From NCBI GenBank assembly GCA_027596195.1, contig JADGJG010000870.1, positions 1 through 11,566 of the forward strand: DNA of 11,566 nucleotides. The letters are read 5' to 3'. The first letter of the stretch is position 1; every line of letters starts with the position of its first letter. Shown one piece after another: positions 7,108-11,566 of this stretch. The notes beneath the pieces are model-generated. The model saw nothing but the letters and a program-made list of their open reading frames with translations, did not search any database and was not told the DNA's origin. The position numbers and the translations under genes were made by a program. The stretch is from Podochytrium sp. JEL0797 (Eukaryota; Chytridiomycota; Chytridiomycetes; Chytridiales; Chytriomycetaceae).

Positions 7108-10100
7108 ATGCGGTGAGTGTGAGAGAGTGCGACTGTGTATGCCAGCTGTGGGACTGGAACTGGGGACTCGTTCCTAGCTAGAACACTCGCTGATTTGCTA
7201 TCCTCACTCGACCAGGGCTGGGCCGACAGTGTTGAGTTTGGGCTGTTTTCACTGATTGGAATCCGCGACGTTGCGATCGACGAGGCGCATCGCACGGTGA
7301 CTGTGGTTGCGGACGCGGCGCTGCTGAGCGGGGCTGAGTTGGTTGCGGCCATCAATGCGATTGCGCCTGGCGTCGTTAACGGGCGCCTGGTGGAGCCAGG
7401 CGAGGTGGCTAGGGGCGTGTCTAGGAGCGAGCCAGGCGAGGTGCCTAGGGAGATGTCTAGCATAGTGCCCAGCAGTGTGCCTAGCAATGCCAGTGCACCC
7501 ACCACTGCCCCTCCTCAAACTCACACCGACGACACTCCCTGGGACGACTTTGCTGACTTTGACGACGAGCCGCCGCCTCCCCCCGCCGCTGTCCAAACTT
7601 CCCCAATCGAAACAGCCGTCGAAATCCCCCCCATCGCCGCCACCCTCCCCTCCGCCGAAACTGCCCTCCTCCAAATCGAAGGCATGACCTGCGCCGCCTG
7701 CGTCAACACCATCGAATCAAACATTGCAAAAATGCCCGGAATCCTCCACATCAAAGTCTCCCTCCTCGCCCAGCGCGCCGAAATCCGCTTCGACCCCTCC
7801 CTCCTCGCAAAACAAGCACTCCCGGACCTAATCGAAGACATGGGTTTCGGCGCCACCTTGATCAACCAGCAACTCAAGGGCTCCATCACACTCCACATTT
7901 ACGGCATGACCTGTGCGTCCTGTTCAGGCACCATTACAAAGGAAGTCTCGAAAATGGACGGCGTGTTGTCCGTGTCCATCAACCTGCTCGGAAACACGGG
8001 GTCCTTCTCGTTCGACAAGAACGTGATTGGCGTGCGTGACCTCGTTGAAAAGATTGAAGACCTCGGGTTCGACGCACATGTGTCGGATGGGGGCGCCAAT
8101 GCGCAACTCGAGTCTTTGAACCGGACGCGCGAGATTCAGTTGTGGCGGGACGCGTTTTGGAAAGCGTTGATGTTTGCGCTGCCTGTCACAACGGTGGGCA
8201 TGTTTCTACCCAAAGCGTGGGTCAATGTGAGGATCCTGCCGGGGTTGTACCTCGGTTCATTGGTGCAATGCATGTTCACGATCCCAGTTCAATTCGGGGT
8301 TGGAAAGCGGTTCTACACGGCCGCGTTCAAGGCCATCAAGCATGGGAGTTACACGATGGACGTGCTCATTTCCCTCGGCACTTCCATCGCCTTCTTCTTT
8401 TCCGTCTACACCATGCTCCGCAGCGTATTCCTCGCGTCCCCGGAAATCCCCGAAGTCTTTTTCGAAACGAGTTCCTCGTTGATCACGTTCGTGACGTTTG
8501 GGCGGTACCTCGAGAACCTGGCCAAAGGCAAAACGTCCAACGCGTTGTCGAAGCTCATGTCGTTGACACCCGCGCATGCAGTGTTGTTGACGGTGGATAA
8601 GGTGACGGGGGTCATGTCTGAACGGAAGATTGCGACCGAGTTGATTCAGCCGGGGGATTTGATCAAGATTGTTCCTGGGGAGAGGATTGCGGCGGATGGG
8701 ACGGTTGCGTTTGGGACAACGAGGTATTGCCTTTTTTCTCTATTTCGTTGTTTGATTGAGATTCGTGCTTAAAAATTTAATTGTTATTTCCCCGCTCTCC
8801 CCCCCAACAGCGTCGACGAATCCCTCATCACCGGCGAATCCCGACCCGTCCCCAAAAAACCCACCGACACCCTCATCGCCGGCAGCATCAACGGCACCGG
8901 CATGATCCACATGCACGCCTCCCGCGTCGGCACCGACACAACCCTGCACCAAATCCTTCAACTTGTCTCGGACGCGCAAACCTCCAAAGCACCAATCCAA
9001 AACCTCGCCGACCAAGTCGCAAGCATCTTTGTCCCCACCATCATTGCCCTCGGCGCAACCACGTTCGCGTTCTGGTTCCTCTGCTTCGCGTGTACGGATT
9101 TCGTGCCGCCCGGGTACATCGGGGATAAGTTTTATTTGGCGGTGAAGCTTGGGATTTGTGTGATTGTTGTGGCGTGTCCTTGTGCTTTGGGGCTTGCGAC
9201 GCCGACGGCTGTGATGGTGGGGACCGGGGTTGGGGCTCAGCTTGGGATTTTGATTAAGGGTGGGGAACCGTTGAGTGCGGCGAATAAGGTGACCAAGATG
9301 GTGTTTGACAAGACGGGGACGTTGACGATGGGGAAAATGGGTGTTGTTTCGCATACTTGGAGGGGTGGGAAGACGGGGGATGTGAAGGTGGATGGGGTGG
9401 AGGTGGGTGAGTATTTGGGGATGGTCGGGACTGTGGAGGAGGCGAGTGAACATGCGGTGGGCAAGTCTGTGTTTCGGTATTGTAAGGAGAAGGTGAAGGG
9501 TGGGGTACTTGGGTTCGCGTTGATGGGGTTTGAGAGTGTTCCTGGGAAAGGGGTGGAAGCGGTGGTGGTGAATAGCCTGGCTGTGCAGTTCCGCGTTGTG
9601 GTCGGGAATGAAGCGTTTTTGAGGGATCATGGGGTTGTGTTGGGGAAAGAGGAGGTGGAGGAGTTGGAGAGGCAGGAGGCGTTGGGGTTGACGGTTGTGT
9701 TGGTGGGTGTAGAGGGACGGTTTTGTGGAACGTTTGCGTTGTCGGATGTGGTGCGACCCGAGGCCAAAGACGCCGTGGCTGCGCTGATGCGGAGTGGACT
9801 CAGTGTGTGCATGATCACTGGAGACCAAGAGTTGACGGCAAAAGTGATTGCCGAGCAGTGTGGAATCACGGAGGTGTATGCGGCGGTTTCACCGGCAGGG
9901 AAAAAGAATTTGGTCGAAAGCATGCAGCAGAAGGGGGAAGTGGTGGCCATGGTGGGAGATGGGGTGAATGATTCAGCTTCCATTGCGCAGGCGGATGTGG
10001 GGGTTGCAGTGTTTGGGGGCACGGATGTTGCGATTGAGGCGGCGAGTATTGTGCTCATGCGGGATGATTTGATGCAGATTGTGACTGCGTTGGATCTGTG

Positions 10101-10552
10101 TCGGACTATTTACCACCGGATACGGCTGAATTTCGTGTGGGCGACTGGATAGTACGTAGTTTAGGTGTGCTTGCCGAATCGAGCTAACTGTTTTCTTTCA
10201 TCTCTCCAACAACAGCAACTTGCTCATGGTCCCACTCGCCATGGGCTTTTTCTTGCCATGGGGAATGTACATGCACCCCATGGTTGCAGGAATGGCCATG
10301 TCGCTGTCTTCCGTGAGTGTGGTGGTGTCGTCACTGCTGCTGCGCATGTACCGTGCACCGCACGGCAGCGGTGAAGAAGACGATCTGGAGCCACAGGGAC
10401 AGACTGCGCGGATTCTCGAGTCGCTCAACTTTGACGAGGAGGTGAATGGCGCGTCGCGGGCCAAGGGTGGGTGGTTCAGTGTGGGTGCTATGATTGGGCG
10501 GGTACGGGCGTATTCTTCAGGGCGGCGGTATGCGCAGCTTGGAGAAGTGTGA
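7108..10552 (+). CDS. CCC2: Cu+-transporting P1B-type ATPase (CCC2/ATP7 family)
   Basis: This is a Golgi/post-Golgi type copper pump that moves Cu+ from cytosolic chaperones into the secretory lumen at the cost of ATP. Exons 7108-7112, 7182-8723, 8811-10151 and 10216-10552 join in phase to 1,074 residues. Seen in order: an HMA-like domain without cysteines, two HMA domains with GMTCAAC and GMTCASC, eight membrane segments, TGES (523-526), CPC (638-640), DKTGT with phosphorylated Asp682, SEH with His730, GDGVND (898-903), YN (963-964) and MSLSS in the last helix (from 991). CPC, YN and M-SS together mark the Cu+ subtype. The start is inferred: the long frame has no ATG before 7453, while ATG-CG at 7108 next to GTGAGT splices in phase. 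An alternative acceptor at 7229 also fits. The gene lies 85 bp upstream of U2AF on the same strand. Confidence 0.95.
7113..7181 (+). other. Proposed first intron of the copper ATPase gene
   Basis: GTGAGT at 7113 and an AG ending at 7181 (CCTAGCTAG) give a 69-nt intron that joins ATG-CG to A-ACA-CTC in the frame of the long exon. No clear CTRAY branch site is visible before 7181. With the alternative acceptor CGACAG ending at 7229, the intron would be 117 nt, with CTGAT at about 7189 as a possible branch site; it would also be in phase and would shorten the N-terminus by 16 residues. Confidence 0.6.
7182..8095 (+). other. N-terminal metal-binding region of the copper ATPase
   Basis: The first domain (about 7210-7380) has the HMA core pattern from helix 1 onward (GIRDVAIDEAHRTVTVVADA, then a LVAAINAI helix) but no CxxC. 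A Pro/Ser/Asp-rich linker (about 7390-7655) follows, with an acidic patch WDDFADFDDE. HMA 1 has Cys172 and Cys175; HMA 2 has Cys246 and Cys249. Two intact HMA domains is a common number in fungal Ccc2-type pumps. Confidence 0.85.
7393..7482 (+). repeat. In-frame 36-bp tandem repeat in the ATPase linker
   Basis: The unit at 7393-7428 (EPGEVARGVSRS) is repeated at 7429-7464 (EPGEVPREMSSI). An 18-bp half-unit remnant follows at 7465-7482 (VPSSVP). GAGCCAGGCGAGGTG starts both full units. Each half-unit ends in a CTAG- or CCT-containing string. Both lengths are multiples of three, so changes in copy number would keep the frame. Confidence 0.8.
8724..8810 (+). other. Second intron of the copper ATPase gene
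   Basis: The donor is GTATTG at 8724. A strongly pyrimidine-rich tract ends in CCCAACAG at 8810. The 87-nt intron splits the Ser codon of the TTSVDESLITGES motif, and splicing rebuilds the canonical actuator loop exactly. Confidence 0.95.
10152..10215 (+). other. Third intron of the copper ATPase gene
   Basis: The donor is GTACGT at 10152, CTAAC at 10184-10188 is a textbook branch site, and the acceptor AACAACAG ends at 10215. The 64-nt intron splits the Tyr codon of the copper-coordinating YN pair in membrane segment 7. Confidence 0.96.
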
Positions 10553-10637
10553 AAGTGGGATAATAATAAAAAATAAGAAGTAGAAGGAGAAGAGAAAGAG
10601 GGGGAGAAGGGGGAGAAAAAACAAAAAAAAAACCAAG
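10553..10637 (+). promoter_or_regulatory. ATPase 3' end and U2AF promoter/leader
   Basis: Eighty-five bp separate two genes on the same strand. AATAAA at 10565-10570 lies 12 nt after the ATPase stop codon and can serve as its poly(A) signal. The rest, about 10572-10637, is almost entirely purine (GA-rich, then A-rich) up to the U2AF ATG and would form its leader. So short a gap means the ATPase transcript end and the U2AF start must nearly coincide. Confidence 0.6.
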
Positions 10638-11510
10638 ATGGAATCGGAGCGAAAACGCGAGCGCAGTCGCTCCCCGGGGCCCTCGCGCGAACGCAGCAGC
10701 CGATACAGCAGCAGCCGCGACGCGGACCGTGAGTCGCGACGCAGCAGCGACCGCCCCGAACGCAGCGACCGCGAGCGCTCCGAGCGCAGCGACCGCGGCG
10801 ACCGCGGCGACCGCGGCGAGCGTTCGGACAGAGACCGCTCCACGCGCGACAGAGAGCGTTCGGACAGAGGCGACAGAGACAGAGACCGTTCGGACAGAGA
10901 CAGGGACAGAGGCAGCGACAGAAAGCGCTCCTCGAGACACGAGGACAGGCCGCCAGTCGTGCCCATCCACGAACGTGTGCGCAGGCTGACCTTCTGGGAC
11001 ATGGCACCGCCGGGATACGAGGGCATGACGGCACAGCAGGTGAAGCTGACGGGTGAGTACCTAGCTGCCTAGCTTGGCTTCTTGTTTTCGCTTAGCACCC
11101 TAACCTACCCCCCTAGGACACTTCCCCCTCCCCGGCGCAAACCCCGGCAAGCCTGCCATGCCCTTTGGCATGCAAGCACTGATGATGCCCTCCAACCCTG
11201 CCATCCACATGGGCGACGGCTCCCTGCCCTACGGCATGGCTGCGCCTGCCGCTGCCGCCTCGGCAAGGCAATCCAAGAAGCTGTACATTGGAGGCATCCC
11301 ACCTACCATCAACGAGGTGATTAGCTTTATGGTGTGCATTCGTTTGGTGTAGTGCTGACCCGCGAGATCACAAAACAACAAATTCCAAGGACGAACTCAT
11401 CACCTTCTTCAACGACACGCTGACCCAACTGAACCTTGCCACGTCCTCTGAACCGCCCGTTGTTTCGTGCCAAGTCAACAAGGAAAAACTGTATGCATTT
11501 ATCGACGTAC

Positions 11511-11512
<2 letters not shown>
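10638..11512 (+). CDS. U2AF2: Splicing factor U2AF large subunit, 3' end missing
   Basis: It binds the polypyrimidine tract at 3' splice sites and recruits U2 snRNP, together with the small U2AF subunit. Exons 10638-11052, 11117-11316 and 11390 onward give 246 residues before the window fails. Seen: an Arg/Ser/Asp/Glu-rich RS domain (about 1-102), then RRLTFWDMAPPGYE, where Trp120 matches the tryptophan that inserts into the small subunit, then a Met/Pro/Ala-rich linker, then RRM1 with RNP2 LYIGGI (194-199) and RNP1 around LYAFIDV (239-245). RRM2 and the C-terminal UHM domain are not in the window. Both introns are short and carry branch-site matches. The coding frame runs into poly-G at 11513. 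Separation from other RS-domain proteins rests on the Trp motif followed by RRM1. Confidence 0.93.
10791..10926 (+). repeat. Tandem repeats encoding part of the RS domain
   Basis: GACCGCGGC is repeated three times at 10791-10817. CGTTCGGACAGAG then recurs at 10821, 10857 and 10887, spaced 36 and 30 bp apart, with GACAGA hexamers filling the gaps. All steps are multiples of three, so they lengthen or shorten the Arg/Asp/Ser-rich segment without frameshift. Confidence 0.85.
11053..11116 (+). other. First intron of U2AF large subunit
   Basis: The donor is GTGAGT at 11053, CTAAC at 11100-11104, and the acceptor CCCTAG ends at 11116. It is 64 nt long and splits a Gly codon; the spliced reading KLTGHFPLPG fits the family. 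Confidence 0.95.
11317..11389 (+). other. Second intron of U2AF large subunit
   Basis: The donor is GTGATT at 11317, the acceptor TTCCAAG ends at 11389, and a CTGAC branch match lies near 11354. It is 73 nt long, phase 0, inside RRM1 between INE and DELITFFN. Confidence 0.93.

Positions 11513-11566
<54 letters not shown>
11513..11566 (+). repeat. 54-nt poly-G run at the window end
   Basis: Every base from 11513 to the end is G, directly after a coding codon of U2AF RRM1. A real RRM1 would continue past RNP1 with mixed sequence. This is most simply a contig-end or sequencing artefact, so anything to the right should not be trusted without raw reads. Confidence 0.97.

Noticed and set aside
7135..7181. 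Unspliced start of the copper ATPase at 7135
   Set aside because: The codon there is GTG, not ATG, and the frame has no ATG until 7453. The spliced ATG at 7108 is the better start in a eukaryote.
8740..9828. 362-codon minus-strand open frame
   Set aside because: It is antisense to the copper ATPase exons. Its length follows from the biased third positions of the sense gene, and its protein is low-complexity Pro/His/Arg/Asn.
10198..11034. 278-codon minus-strand open frame
   Set aside because: It is antisense to the ATPase last exon and the repetitive U2AF RS-domain exon; it is a product of repetitive GC-rich sequence.
11513..11566. Telomeric or regulatory G tract
   Set aside because: It is pure G with no telomere-type repeat unit, and it begins inside a coding exon; an artefact is far more likely.

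Overview
This is eukaryotic nuclear DNA, most likely from a flagellated (zoosporic) fungus such as a chytrid. The ribosomal protein is strongly fungal in character. The genes are packed closely and carry many short GT-AG introns (mostly 53-102 nt), several with CTAAC-type branch sites. One gene encodes a WDR49-like EF-hand/WD40 protein of a family usually tied to cilia and flagella. Placement in the chytrids is inferred, not proven.

Layout. Positions 1-700: no convincing gene, but a diverged duplicated module. About 700-1808 (+): RPL21, with a probable 5'-UTR intron and a second intron just after the start codon. 1917-6974 (-): a 24-exon WDR49-like gene converging on RPL21, with poly(A) signals of both strands only 10 bp apart. 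6975-7107: a short divergent promoter region. 7108-10552 (+): a Cu+-transporting P1B-type ATPase (CCC2/ATP7 family) in four exons, the first only 5 coding nt. 10638 to the window edge (+): the large subunit of splicing factor U2AF, 85 bp downstream of the ATPase, complete through the RS domain, the U2AF-small-subunit-binding tryptophan and most of RRM1, then cut off by a 54-nt run of G that looks like an assembly or contig-end artefact.

The genes do not form a pathway. They cover translation, a flagella-associated scaffold, copper delivery to the secretory pathway, and 3' splice-site recognition. I found no mobile element, CRISPR array, tRNA, rRNA or previously undescribed system. The most useful observations are the reconstructed 24-exon gene and its single phase break beside a G14 run, the RPL21 leader intron, the metal-site-less HMA-like domain of the ATPase, its alternating G-rich/C-rich codon blocks, and the abutting convergent poly(A) signals. 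All gene models were made by hand from reading frame, splice phase and family motifs; no alignment was run.
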